From contig OZ024808.1 in NCBI GenBank assembly GCA_964017045.1, forward strand, positions 17,911,284-17,975,283: DNA of 64,000 nt, written 5' to 3'. The notes beneath the pieces are model-generated. The model searched no databases and was not told the DNA's origin. It saw only the letters and a program-made list of their open reading frames with translations. The DNA comes from Omphiscola glabra (taxonomy: Eukaryota > Mollusca > Gastropoda > Lymnaeidae). Made by a program: the position numbers and the translations under genes. Shown piece after piece: positions 35,201 through 45,869 of this stretch; the stretch's first letter is position 1; every line of letters starts with the position of its first letter.

Positions 35201-38200
35201 AGACCAAGCAGGGGATATGTGCTCATACACTTCATCAATGTTAGGATAAGTGTGTAAATAATCTCCACTCGTCATACTCTTTATGACCGTGAAGATTTCT
35301 CTTACTGGCTTATTGAAATAAAGGTAGGATATTGGATTACACATTACATCTGTCCGTCTCAGTCTTAGTCAATGTAATGGTCAAATGCTTGCATGCTTTC
35401 CCTGAATGGTGAAGGCAACATTTTAAATTTTGTAAACATGAAGTTGTTGAAAAGATGATAATAGCCCATGGCGTATAACTTAGTATGAGATAGTAGTCGG
35501 GGCGTTAAAAAGTCTTTAGTATAAGATAGTAGTCGGGGCGTTAAAAAGTCTTTAGTATAAGATAGTAGTCGGGGCGTTAAAAAGTCTTTAGTATAAGATA
35601 GTAGTCGGGGCGTTAAAAAGTCTTTAGTATAAGATAGTAGTTGGGGCGTTAAAAAGTCTTTAGTATAAGATAGTAGTTGGGGCGTTAAAAAATCTTGAGT
35701 ATAAAGTCGGGTGTTAAAAGTCTTTAGTATAACATAGCAGTATAGTAGTTAGAGTCTTGACTCCTGTGGCGCTACTTGATGATCCTAATATATAAGATAG
35801 TTCCTAGTGTATGAGATAGATCCTAGTATATAAGATAGTTCCTAGTGTATGAGATAGATCCTAGTATATAAGATAGTTCCTAGTATATAAGAAAGTTCCT
35901 AGCGTGTAGCCACTCAAAAACAACGAATACATTGTATATTTGACTTGCAGCGAAATCAAATTTATTCTGGAAAAAAAATCAGGCTAAATTATGGACCATG
36001 CACCTTCTATTCCCATTATTATTCCAATCACCTTCTACATAGACCACCCTTTATATGGACCACCTTCTACATAGACCACCCTTTATATGGACCACCTTCT
36101 ATTCGAACCACCTTCTGCATAGACCACCCTTTATATGGACCACCGTCTATTCGAACCACCTTCTACACAGACCACTCTTTATATGGACCACCTTTTATTC
36201 GAACCACCTTCTACATAGACCACCCTTTATATGGACCACCTTCTATTCTAGTAATGATTGTAATATATCTCCATCCAGGACCTGATCTATGTGAGTGAAA
36301 GTGAGATTAAAGAACTGGGCATCAAGAACGGGGCACACAGAGCAAAGATAGTCTCAAGTCTGAGGATTCTACGGGACAAATATGAGAAGGGTACGTTGAA
36401 CAATTTTTTTACGGTTTAAAAAATATATTTGTAGTGTAATTGAAAACAAATGTTTTGCGTTGTTAGATAAATATGAGAATAGTAATTTAAAGATTCTGTT
36501 AGGGTTTTAAACAAACTAAAGGGTAACTTAATTGTTAAGGTTGTAAAACAAAATTTTAAAAGGTAACTTGAACACATTTTTGGTGTTTGACAAATAGTAG
36601 AAGGTTAATTTGAAAATTATGAGAAGGGTTATTTGAAAATTTACATGATTTTAGAGGTATGTGTAAATTAGAAGTTAAAGTATTTTACTTAGATGACATA
36701 TGAATATATAAAATATGTAGATGATGTGTGTATCTATAGATGACATATTTATACCATGGCATTTGAATGTTTTTTGGCGCAATTTCCAGGTCGCGTGACA
36801 GGAAGTGGATTATTTTCATTACAGAGGACTCCCAGCTTTCCATCTGCTTCGTAAGTCCTAGCAGGCTTTTCATTTATACACAACTCTAGACAAATTAACA
36901 TACTGGTGATACATTTACACAACTGTACACACATTAACATGTTGGTGCTACATTTATACAACTGTACACAAATTAAGATACCGGTTATACATTTACACGA
37001 TTTCAAACAACTAACAGTAACAAACTGGTTTTACAAACCTACACAATTATACAAATTTACAAACAGGCTATAAATGTAAACAACAAAGACCCTGGTTTAT
37101 AAACTTGCACAATATATACATATACACAATACACACTTACACGATATAACATACTGGTACAGAATTGGTTTTTTAATGTACATTTTTCGTTTGACTGCCT
37201 GCCTCTCCCTGCTGATTCACTTGTTAGATGCCGTATTTTCGCGTATATAAGACGCGTCTTATACAAAGTTTTACATACACCGCACCCAGGCTGCGTCTTA
37301 AGTAAAATATTTTGTCACAAATCGTCAAAACCCGTGTCTTATATACGGGTGCGTCTTATATACGGGTACGTCTTATATACGGGTGCGTCTTATATACGGG
37401 TGCGTCTTATATACGGGTGCGTCTTATTTGCGCGAAAATATGGTAACTATATGTTTTACTGTAAATGTTGGTTTAAATGCAATTTCACGACTTCACCACT
37501 AGACCACACCACTTCACCACTTCACCACTAGACCACACCACTTCACCACTAGACCCCACCACTTCACCCCTAGACCAGATCCCACCACTTCACCACTAGA
37601 CCCCACCACTTCACCCCTAGACCAGACCCCACCACTTCACCACTAGACCTCACCACTAGAGCACACCACTCCACCACAGACCACACCACTTTACAACTAG
37701 ACCCCACCACTTCACCACTAGACCACACCACTTTACAACTATACCCCACCACTTCACCACTAGACCAGACCCACACCACTTTACAACTAGACCACACCAC
37801 TTTACAACTAGACCACACAACTTCACCACTAGACCACACCACTCCACCACTAGACCACATCACTTCATCACTAGACCAGACCCCCAACACTAGACCAGAC
37901 CCCCACCACTAGACCAGACCCCCACCACTAGACCAGACCCCCACCACTAGACCAGATCCCCACCACTAGACCACACCACTGCACCACTAGACCACACCAC
38001 TCCACCACTAGACCACATCACTTCACCACTAGACCAGACCCCCACCACTAAACCAGACTCCCACCACTAGACCAGACCCCCACCACTAGACCAGACCCCC
38101 ACCACTAGACCAGACCCCCACCACTAGACCAGACCCCCACCACTAGACCAGACCCCCACCACTAGACCAGACCCCCACCACTAGACCAGACCCCCACCAC

Positions 38201-39929
38201 TAGACCAGACCCCCACCACTAGACCAGACCCCCACCACTAGACCAGACCCCACCACTAGACCAGACCCCCACCACTAGACCAGACTCCCACCACTAGACC
38301 AGACCCCCACCACTAGACCAGACCCCCACCACTAGACCAGACCCCCACCACTAGACCAGACCCCACCACTAGACCAGACCCCCACCACTAGACCAGACCC
38401 CCACCACTAGACCAGACCCCCACCACTAGACCAGACCCCCACCACTAGACCAGACCCCCACCACTAGACCAGACCCCACCACTAGACCAGACCCCCACAA
38501 CTAGAACCTTATGTTCCATACTTTTGTTTATATTTAATACTTTTTATTCCCAACCTTGTATTTGTATTCTCGATAAAATATATCAAGTTAAACCATTTTA
38601 AATTTCAAATAGTGTATTTTCTCCCCTTTGGAATCACGAGGAGGGTGGCGTTAGTAGGGTTAGTGCCACCCAGGGCGGGCCTAGATTTTACCAACGCCTT
38701 TCTAAGATTTTTAAAAATAAAATAAAAAAAACAGCTACGCAGTTGGCCGAAAATGTCGCCCCTACACATAAAGACAAAAATGCCACCCTTACACATAAAG
38801 ACAAAAATGCCGCCCCTACACATAAAGACAAAAATGACGGCCTTACACATAAAGACAAAAATGCCGTCTGGGAGGGACCTCCCCCCTCACTTCCACCTTA
38901 CTACGCGAATGCATGAGGGTTAAGTGGGAGTAAACAAACATATTTTGGGGTATAAGCTACTAACGTTCCCAACCTCTGATGTAGTGGCAGGGCCGGCACT
39001 GAAGGAGGGACAGGGCCGGCACTGAAGGAGGGGCAGGGCTGGCACTGAAGGAGGGGCAGGGCCGGCACTGAAGGAGGGGCAGGGCCGGCACTGATGTAGG
39101 GGCAGGGCCGGCACTGAAGGAGGGGCAGGGCTGGCACTGATGTAGGGGCAGGGCCGGCACTGATGTAGTGGCAGGGCCGGCACTGAAGGAGGGGCAGGGC
39201 CGGCACTGAAGTAGGGGATTGGGAAAATACATAAATTATTACTTTCATGATTATCAATATATTTAATGGGACACAACCAATATTTCTTTAAGGGAAACAA
39301 ATTTAAATGTTTTCTTTATTTCTTAGATTATGATTTAGCAAAATTCTGTGACATAGTTTTACATTTATGACAAATGAATATTTTATTTTTTAAAAGTTAT
39401 TTCTTGAATTATTTTTAAAAAGTGCCATAATGTATTTTTGGTGATTTCAATAAATTTAAATGGCAATATAAAGGGCCTTATGAAAAATTAATTACATTGA
39501 CTTTTAACTAATAATTCACAAAAAACGTTTACAATATCTCTTATATATATTTTGCTTCTGGTGTGGCTGCTTCCATTTCACAACCGGCCTTTCCCTAATC
39601 AACATGTTTTCTATTAATAGTACTGAGTTTTAAAAAAAAGGGGGGGGGGATGCTGTCAAACAAGGAGCGTCATGCGTGATGGTTAAATTTTGAATTTTTT
39701 CGGAGGTGACTATTATATTAATAGTTTCTACCTATTATTTGTTAACAAGGCCCTTTGGCTAAGTTGAAAGCCGAGTATTCTTTCCCGACGTGTTACCAGA
39801 CTTGTTCGGGTGGCTGGCGACATCTTAGCGATATCTTATCCTTGACTCTGGTCATAGCCGGGAAGATCACTGGAATAATGAGAAATCCGCAAGGGTAGAC
39901 CTCAGGGGCGTCATTTCATGTTTTGTTTT

Positions 39930-39972
<43 letters not shown>

Positions 39973-42864
39973 GGGGGGGGGGGCAAAACCAAAACTCGTT
40001 CGGCTTGTTCAGCTGTTTATTACTGAAGGCGCCACAGTACACAGCAATTTAAATAAAACCTGCAAATTCAATGGGAGGGGGGGGCCAATGTCCCACCCTG
40101 TCCGACCCAATGGACCTCCTTGGTAGAACTTGATGGGATGACCCCGGTATATAAGTACACCCGACGCGGGGGGGGGGGGGGTGCGGCCCAAACTTTTCAG
40201 ATCGTAGTGAATTATCTTTTCCCCCCACAAGTTTACCGATTTTAGAGGCCCGGCGCTTAACCCTAGTCACGCTATTGGGAGATCCGGCCCCCAATAACTG
40301 TTAAAACATAATTGTAAATACAAATTAATGCTATTTAAAAAATATCTTCTAACAGGGAGCCCAACTCCCCCACAGTCCCATATCCAGACTACCAGCACGT
40401 GATCGCCTCCCCAGAGAAGCTTCAGCTTGACCTCCAGAGAGAGCTAGCCGGTGACCCGTTGGAGCTCCGCAGCCGTCCCTGGTACCACGGCAACATCTCC
40501 AGGCAACGTGCCGAGTTGATTGTTGTCAACAACGGCAACTTCCTTGTCCGGGACTGCATCTCCAAACCCGGGGACTTCGTCCTTACCTGCAGATGGAAAG
40601 GAACTCCTTTGAATTTCATGATTAACTCCCTTGTTGGTGACTGCGCACCAGGAAGTCTCCCCACAATCTCCTATCAGTTTGAGGAGGATGCGTTCCCCAC
40701 CATCCAACAGTTAATAATATACTACCAACAACGGGGCAAGCCGGTGACTCAGGTATCAGGGGCAATACTGAAAACCCCAATTTCTAGATCCATGCCGTTA
40801 AGTTATTATGACACTAAATACGGTGCGCTGATCAATTTTGCGTCTGGTATATATTCCACTCCTGACCACAGTCCTAAGCCGAGTCCTTTTGTCACACCCG
40901 CAGAAAGTCCTACGTCGAGCCCGGACATGAGCCGCCGCGGCCAGAGGTGGACAGGCAGTCAGCCTCTTCTCAACGTCACCGACAGCACTGACCAGGCGCA
41001 CGGGACGCGGGACAGTAGGTCATCGTCTCTGGACAGATGCGACAGCCTACCTGTCATCAACGTCACAACCCCGGCAGGACTTGTAGAGTCCAGCCCGCCG
41101 CACGACCAGCACAACTCGCTCAGGCCTCCTATAGTCCACGTGAGGTCTGGCAGCGCCCCGGCTCTAATGCCAGAGAACACGACCAACGGCACCAGCCCCA
41201 AAAAGTTTTCGACGCTGGGGAGACGTAAGTTGGCACCAGCGAGTTCTGAGAGCGAACTGTCCAGTCCGGCGCCCCCGAAGCCCAGCAGAATACCCTCTGT
41301 GAAATACAAACAGAAACCGACGGTTGTGGTGAGGAAAATTCTTGTTGAGGACGACGACAGAGACTATTCGGATTACGAACAAGTCAAACAACAGCCCAGC
41401 TGGCTGCACGGAGATGTATCTGAATTTGAGCACGTCGCATACAGACATTCTCCGCAAACTTCCTCGGACGAGCCTCAAAAGGGTCGGAAGGCAAACCGCG
41501 TCAATAGAGAGAAATTGTTTTTACCAGCTCAACCCGTGGATCCCAATGTCCCGAATTTGAATATATCCAACTCGTTGCTGAGTCCGACACGGGGGGTGCC
41601 ACCGAACCCACAAGACCTAGACAACCCCCCGCCATCACCAACCTACCAGATTGTGGCACGCAGCAGATCGTTTCAGCTGTCCAATCAGCAATCCAACTGT
41701 GACAACAACTCCAATCAAATAACCAGCAAAGGTTACCAAACCCTCCCCAGCAAATCTTCGCGGCTCAAAGCGTCACGGCCCAGGTTGGCTTCTGACAGTG
41801 TCAACAACGAGAGAGGCTTCAGTGATTACGACATACCCCGAGAACACGACAATGACATTTTTGGTTGTCACGAAAATTCAGAATTATGGAAAATGAGAAA
41901 AATAACCCAACCACCAAAATCTTGCCTCTCGGCCATCGCCGTGGAGAGGTTTCAGAGTTCTCTTTTGCCCAAAGTCCACAAAGCACTGGACCCTTCTGTG
42001 TTGCTCACGGTGAAAAATGTACTGCTAAACAAAACTCCACGAGCCATAGCCATGCATGTGACTAAATATGACCTAAATTTCTTCAACGTCAACTGTGATA
42101 GAGACCTCGGCCTCGGAGTCAGCTCCGGCCTTGAACTTATCACGCTTCCTCATGGAAGGCAACTCCGCCAGGACGCAATAGAGAGGTGGGAGTGTCTCCG
42201 GCTCTTTTCCATGGTCACGCTACTAACGTGCCAGACGGTCACGGAGAGGGCGAAAATTCTGAGCTTGTGGATTCAGACCTGCCTGGAACTCAAAATAGCC
42301 ACAGGGAATCTGTACAGCTTCACGGCGATCATGTCTGCCTTGGCCGGCAGCCAGGTGAACCGACTGACGGACACGTGGCTGGTCCTGAGACAGAACCACA
42401 CGGCGAGCGCTTACAACTTCGACACCAAACTGCGCCCGGCGTACAAGTCGCTCAACGACGCCAGCAGCGACCTCCCACTGAACAACGAAACGGTTCCGTA
42501 CGTGACGCCCGTGTGCCAGCTGCTGGAGAGGGAAGTGGAAGGCGTTCTGCTGGACTACTTCTGGGAGAAGGGCTTGGATCCCGTGGGCAGCGCCATCGAC
42601 GTGCTCCTGGCACATCTCGACACGGCGAGGGTGGTCGCCTCGCAGGGAAACCTGTACCGCGTCAACGGCGGCACCCTCATGACCAACTTCAGCTCCGACC
42701 CGGACCTCGCTCAGCTGGTGTGTCCAGAGCTCCATCTGCTGGTCATGTGGGGCGAGAAGGGGTGTGGGGCCAGGAGACGGGACAGAGTGGACAAACTGGA
42801 GCAAATCTTAAGCTTACTGACACAAAAAATTCAAGTACCTGGAGATGATGGCACAGAGGTGTAG
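32243..42864 (+). CDS. BCAR3: BCAR3/SH2D3 (NSP)-family adaptor with N-terminal SAM
   Basis: Four coding exons join in frame: 32280-32372 (exon begins at acceptor 32243; upstream codons stay open, so the true start may be earlier), 36279-36390, 36790-36850 and 40356-42864, giving 924 codons from ATG 32280. Exons 1-2 encode a SAM domain (about residues 11-67; WLEALNMSDYF and SEIKELGIKNGAHRAKI). Exon 4 alone carries an SH2 domain (131-233; WYHGNISRQRAE, phosphotyrosine-binding arginine R154 in FLVRD), a long Ser/Pro-rich linker, and the C-terminal Cdc25-like fold (about 600-915; FFNVNCDRDLGLGVSSGLEL and LLVMWGEKG). In vertebrates NSP proteins bind p130Cas through this catalytically inactive GEF-like domain and link receptors to adhesion and migration signalling; the same role here is inferred. 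Vertebrate members lack SAM as far as I know. All junctions are GT-AG. The BCAR3 versus SH2D3A/C distinction is not resolved. Confidence 0.93.
32599..33925. mobile_element. Fold-back DNA element with about 200-bp inverted termini
   Basis: Lies in BCAR3 intron 1. The left arm (32599-32812) and right arm (33722-33925) are near-identical inverted repeats. Each arm is built of about a dozen degenerate 12-16-bp units beginning GCGCAC (for example GCGCACACCGACAAAT). The core is AT-rich and non-coding. It contains telomere-like TTTAGGG repeats (32965-33025) and a block (32921-33125) that recurs at 45180-45365. No transposase, so non-autonomous; superfamily unknown. Confidence 0.88.
34045..34200. repeat. 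Minisatellite, about 12-bp unit
   Basis: TCTATCTGCCTC-type units, about 13 copies, pyrimidine-rich on the plus strand. In BCAR3 intron 1. Confidence 0.88.
34410..34665. repeat. Minisatellite, 51-bp unit x5
   Basis: The unit carries 'agcttgtataagtcaaagtt' + 'tgtctcctgctcaccccagt' + 'attatatctgc'. Near-identical copies in BCAR3 intron 1. The unit is a multiple of 3, so frames stay open on both strands. Confidence 0.94.
34691..35344 (-). other. 217-codon open frame with 16-residue repeats, coding status unknown
   Basis: Longest open frame outside genes and clean arrays, antisense in BCAR3 intron 1. Residues about 98-165 hold four diverged 16-residue repeats of the pattern KAGAPGVTESLFNPHL (a 48-bp DNA repeat at 34875-35065). 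The N-terminal 95 residues are not repetitive. No domain is recognised, no signal peptide is obvious, and no promoter was identified. The DNA repeat alone could explain part of the openness, so I do not call a gene. Confidence 0.3.
34875..35065. repeat. Tandem repeat, 48-bp unit x4
   Basis: 'tgacaccaggggcgcctgct' followed by 'ttaagatggg' and 'tgaatagag' recurs at 48-bp spacing with about 15-20 differences between units. Confidence 0.85.
35485..35735. repeat. Minisatellite, 36-bp unit x7
   Basis: The unit is 'ataagatagtagtcggggcg' + 'ttaaaaagtctttagt', nearly identical except the last two copies. BCAR3 intron 1. Confidence 0.93.
35785..35915. repeat. Minisatellite, about 20-bp unit x6
   Basis: CCTAGTATATAAGATAGTT alternates with CCTAGTGTATGAGATAGAT. 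The motif 'agatagt' is shared with the neighbouring 36-bp array. Confidence 0.88.
36030..36250. repeat. Minisatellite next to the exon 2 acceptor
   Basis: Alternating 'catagaccaccctttatatg' and 'gaccaccttctattcgaacc' blocks, about 4 copies. The array ends about 28 bp before the acceptor AG (36277-36278) of BCAR3 exon 2 and supplies pyrimidine-rich sequence upstream of it. Confidence 0.9.
36360..36655. repeat. Degenerate tandem copies of the BCAR3 exon 2 end and donor
   Basis: The true exon end and donor read 'gacaaatatgagaag|g|gtacgttgaac'. Copies follow at about 36463 (gataaatatgagaatagtaa), 36510-36535 (aactaaagggtaactta), 36555-36580 (aaaaggtaacttgaacac) and 36588-36650 (gacaaatagtagaaggttaa; tatgagaagggttatttga). 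They look like decayed re-copies of exon end plus 5' splice site. Alignment is by eye. Confidence 0.6.
36880..37135. repeat. Diverged minisatellite, about 40-bp unit x6
   Basis: 'caaattaacatactggtgat' + 'acatttacacaactgtacac' recurs with drift in BCAR3 intron 3. Confidence 0.8.
37231..37443. mobile_element. MITE with inverted termini and an internal minisatellite
   Basis: Left CCGTATTTTCGCGTATATAA pairs with the right end (minus-strand reading CCATATTTTCGCGCAAATAA), then 'gacgc' on both sides. This terminus is of a type common in animal DNA-transposon MITEs. Positions 37325-37430 hold about 6 copies of the 17-bp unit GTCTTATATACGGGTGC, which resembles the subterminal sequence itself. Confidence 0.8.
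37490..38510. repeat. Minisatellite, about 20-bp unit, about 1 kb
   Basis: CCACCACTAGACCAGACCCC in the right two thirds; a related 'accacttcaccactagacc' mix with more variation at the left. In BCAR3 intron 3. Strong strand asymmetry (C-rich plus strand). Confidence 0.95.
38745..38875. repeat. Minisatellite, about 27-bp unit x5
   Basis: 'cacataaagacaaaaatgcc' + 'gcccctа'-type units (last letters g-c-c-c-c-t-a) repeat. It sits inside a GC-richer patch with 'ccacccagggcgg' (38668), possibly a mobile-element remnant that gave rise to the array. Confidence 0.85.
38980..39215. repeat. Minisatellite, about 22-23-bp unit x10
   Basis: GAAGGAGGGGCAGGGCCGGC + 'act', with 'gatgtag' variants. GC-rich; open in three minus frames as a by-product. 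Confidence 0.94.
39216..39900. other. AT-rich intron sequence
   Basis: Part of BCAR3 intron 3. No repeat or exon is seen apart from a G(8) run near 39640. Confidence 0.4.
39928..39983. repeat. Compound homopolymer A(about 34) then G(18)
   Basis: A pure A run passes directly into a pure G run. It lies within a patch (about 39900-40300) with 'caggggcgtcatttcatg' on one side and 'ccctagtcacgctattggg' on the other, possibly an old DNA element. Run lengths are unreliable. Confidence 0.8.
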
Positions 42865-43480
42865 ATGTGTCAATGCCTACCACATATTCATATGATTGTT
42901 TACATATGTTATTATGATGACTTGCATATGTGACCTGAGGACCTACATTTGTGACCACTTACATGTGACAGTACAGTATCACATACATTTCATTTGCCTT
43001 ATCACATACATATATTACAGTGCCTTATCATATACATATGACAGTGCCTTAGCCCATACATATGACAGTGCCTTAGCCCATACATATGACAGTGCCTTAG
43101 CACATACATATGGCATGGCTATGTCACATACATATGACAGTGCCTTGCACACATACACAAGATATAGATAGTTCAATTAAACAGGAACTGTCTGATTACG
43201 TGTACAGCCCACATAAGCCACTAAAAAAAAGCCATTTCATTTGCCTTATCCCATACATATGACAGTGCATTATCATATACATATGACAGTCCCTTATCAT
43301 ATACATATGACAGTGCCTTATCATATACATATGACAGTGCCTTATCATATACATATGACAGTGCCTTGCACACATACTGTCTGATTATGTGTACAGCCCG
43401 CATAAGCTACTCATAAAAAAGTCAATCAAAAGACAAACAGTTTGAACTGAAGACATATTATCATCATGGGCGTATACAAA
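42865..43480 (+). other. Putative 3' UTR of the BCAR3-family gene
   Basis: It follows the stop codon directly. It is largely made of tandem repeats up to a candidate polyadenylation signal. Assignment is by position only. Confidence 0.4.
42965..43375. repeat. Minisatellite, about 24-bp unit, two blocks
   Basis: 'atacatatgacagtgcctta' + 'tcat' or 'gccc' repeats at 42965-43170 and 43240-43375. Both blocks end with 'cacacatac' followed by 'actgtctgatta.gtgtacag', so a block of about 200 bp was itself duplicated. Confidence 0.9.
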
Positions 43481-43484
43481 TAAA
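43479..43484 (+). terminator. Candidate poly(A) signal AATAAA
   Basis: First AATAAA downstream of the BCAR3 stop, about 615 bp after it, with U-rich sequence following. Other AATAAA occur at about 44680 and 45105, so the site actually used is unknown. Confidence 0.35.
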
Positions 43485-43499
43485 TGATTTTAGTAGGGA

Positions 43500-45140
43500 G
43501 CAATTGTTATGCCTTTTTCGTTGACAAATCAACCATTAAGAATAGGGCCACCAAGTATCAAGGTAAATGTTATTTTAAAAAAAAAAATATAATTGGCATG
43601 TCTGGGTGGATTTGAAAGGGACGGGGGGGGGGGGGGGTGTTCGCAAAGTCACCTCATGGTTCTTACAAGACGTCCATACAAATCATCACCAGAAACATAA
43701 TTAAGGTATAATTGTTACAGCTCTCACAGACTGGCAAATGTTTATTAAAATTCTGTTATTCACTAAACCACTGCTTCGGTCCTGTCCTTCGTGGACTTTT
43801 ATCAGTTTTAAAATATTTTTGTTTTTATCTACTCTTGTACTTGTACGCCTGCTTGTCTTTCATAGTAATCTGGATTATCTGCCCTTGCTACCAAATGTCA
43901 CAACGATGCGTGACGTATTCAGTTCTGAGTTATGGGATAAATAATGAATTCTCCACACAAATCAGTTCACCATCTTAGAGCTTGTTCATTGAGCAGTAAT
44001 TGACTGACCAAGCTGCACACACGTGAAGCAAGGTTATTTCGTGTGCTTGAATCTCTTTGCTTTAGTTATTTTACTCATCAATTCTGTCTAGCTGTACTGA
44101 GCTAGTTGTTGAGCATTAGATTTAGAATAAGAATAAAATTTAATCAAACCATAATTATTATTTAAAACAAATGTTTTAAAGTTTTTTTTTTGTACGATTG
44201 TATGATTATATATGAAAGTTATTTTTCTTAAGTGATAAATGTAAGTTAGTTGAAAGTTACGTTTAGTAAATGTTTGTGATAACCGAAAGCTTTGCTTTAA
44301 ACTGTCTGAGTTGCAAGTGTTTGGATTTAACTCTTGAATGCTATTTATAGTGGAAAATGTGGATTTAATAACCTGTCTAGCAGACTGTAAACCTGTCAAG
44401 ACTGTACGAATCTTGAAATGAAATTAGTTGAGCTACTTTTTAATTTTGTCAACACTGGTTTGCTAGATTTTGGTGGACGCAAAGCAGCATTCGGTTTGTT
44501 CTCGGTCTTCTATTTAATCAAGTCAAACTATTGCAATGAGACTACTGTAATATTCATGAATTCATGATTACTACAAAATATTTACAAGAAAAAGCCGAAT
44601 CCTAGAAAAGAAATCAAACACATGCATGTTTACTACGGCTGGGCTCACCACGGACCACGCTGTACATACAATTTAATAAACATATTGCATTGCAATATGA
44701 TCAAGAGCTCGAGCCTACGCGCCTGCAAGGCGTGGTGTCGTTCTCAAGACAGATCTTAGTGCCCCGAATTGAATTTTTATTATTATAACACTTTCCTGTT
44801 TTTTAAAAAAAAACAATTTCGGTACACATAGTCATAAGTATCTAAGGCAGCCATCTTGATGCTCGCCGGAAGTACTGATAGTAACTTTTGTTTAGCTTGT
44901 CTTATTTATTGGACAAGGTGAATTGTGTAGTCCTGCTGACATTAGAAATGATAGCATTTTAATCTGAACGTAATATTGTTGTCAATTTGGTTTAACCTTT
45001 TCAATGTATTTATATTATGCATTTTAAAATAAGATATGTTTTTTTTTAATCTGCTTCAGTAATGTATGCTTTTTAAAACAAAAATTTCAAATATGGGTCT
45101 GATAAAATAAATTGTTAGCTTTTAACAAAATACATATGTC
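43500..45140. other. AT-rich intergenic, no gene recognised
   Basis: A G(15) run lies at about 43625. Otherwise no array, element or credible coding frame is seen. Confidence 0.4.
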
Positions 45141-45179
45141 CTGTGTTAACGTTTTCTTGTCATGTAATCAAGAAGAAAA

Positions 45180-45385
45180 TGTGGCTAATGCTAAGAGATC
45201 CGGCCATGATGTCATTTGCGTGTTTTGCTGAGTTGCTGTTTTTAGGGTTCTGTTTAGGTTTAGGGATACATTTAGGAAATTTTTTCATTATTTTTAAACG
45301 TTTTATTCGTAATTTTACTGGTCACGGCAATCAAGTTGGCGGCCATGGTAAAAAAATGGCCTGATCTCTTCGCATTTACCGAAAA
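45180..45385. mobile_element. Second copy of the fold-back element core
   Basis: 'gtggctaatgctaagagat' through 'ttaggtttagggatacattt', 'catta..tttttaaac.tttta' and 'ttggcggccatggtaaaaaa' matches 32921-33125 over the block. The inverted arms seen at 32.6/33.7 kb are absent here. Confidence 0.75.
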
Positions 45386-45479
45386 TGTATTCACCAACAA
45401 AACTTTGTCTGCAGAAGTAGAGTCCCCTCCCTTTTTGGGTCTACTTTGTTTTAATCAAGTGTTTACTTAAGTGGTGTCT

Positions 45480-45860
45480 TCAATGAGGTCTTCATAAAAG
45501 GTTTGCACAAGGAGGTCTTCATAAAAGGTTTGCACTATGAGGTCTTCATAAAAAGTTTGCATAATGAGGTCTTCATAAAAGGTTTACACTATGGGGTCTT
45601 CATAAAAAGTTTGCACTATAAGGTCTTCATAAAAAGTTTGTACTATAAGGTCTTCATAACGGTTTGCACTATGAGTCTTCATAAAAGGTGTGCACTATGA
45701 GGTCTTCATAAAAAGTTTGCATAATGAGGTCTTAATAAAAAGGTTAGCACTATGAGGTCTTCATAAAAGGTTTGCACTATGAAGTCTTAATAAAAGGTTT
45801 GCACTATGAGGTCTTCATAAAAGGTTTGCACTATGATGAGGTCTTTATAGAAGGTTTACA
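45480..45860. repeat. Minisatellite, about 27-bp unit x13
   Basis: 'actatgaggtcttcataaaa' + 'ggtttgc', with 'agtttgcataatga' variants. Confidence 0.92.
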
Positions 45861-45869
45861 CTACAGCTT

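Noticed and set aside
40422..42804. Open frames on the minus strand and in other plus frames across BCAR3 exon 4
   Set aside because: They overlap the strongly supported SH2/NSP coding frame and show no domain of their own.
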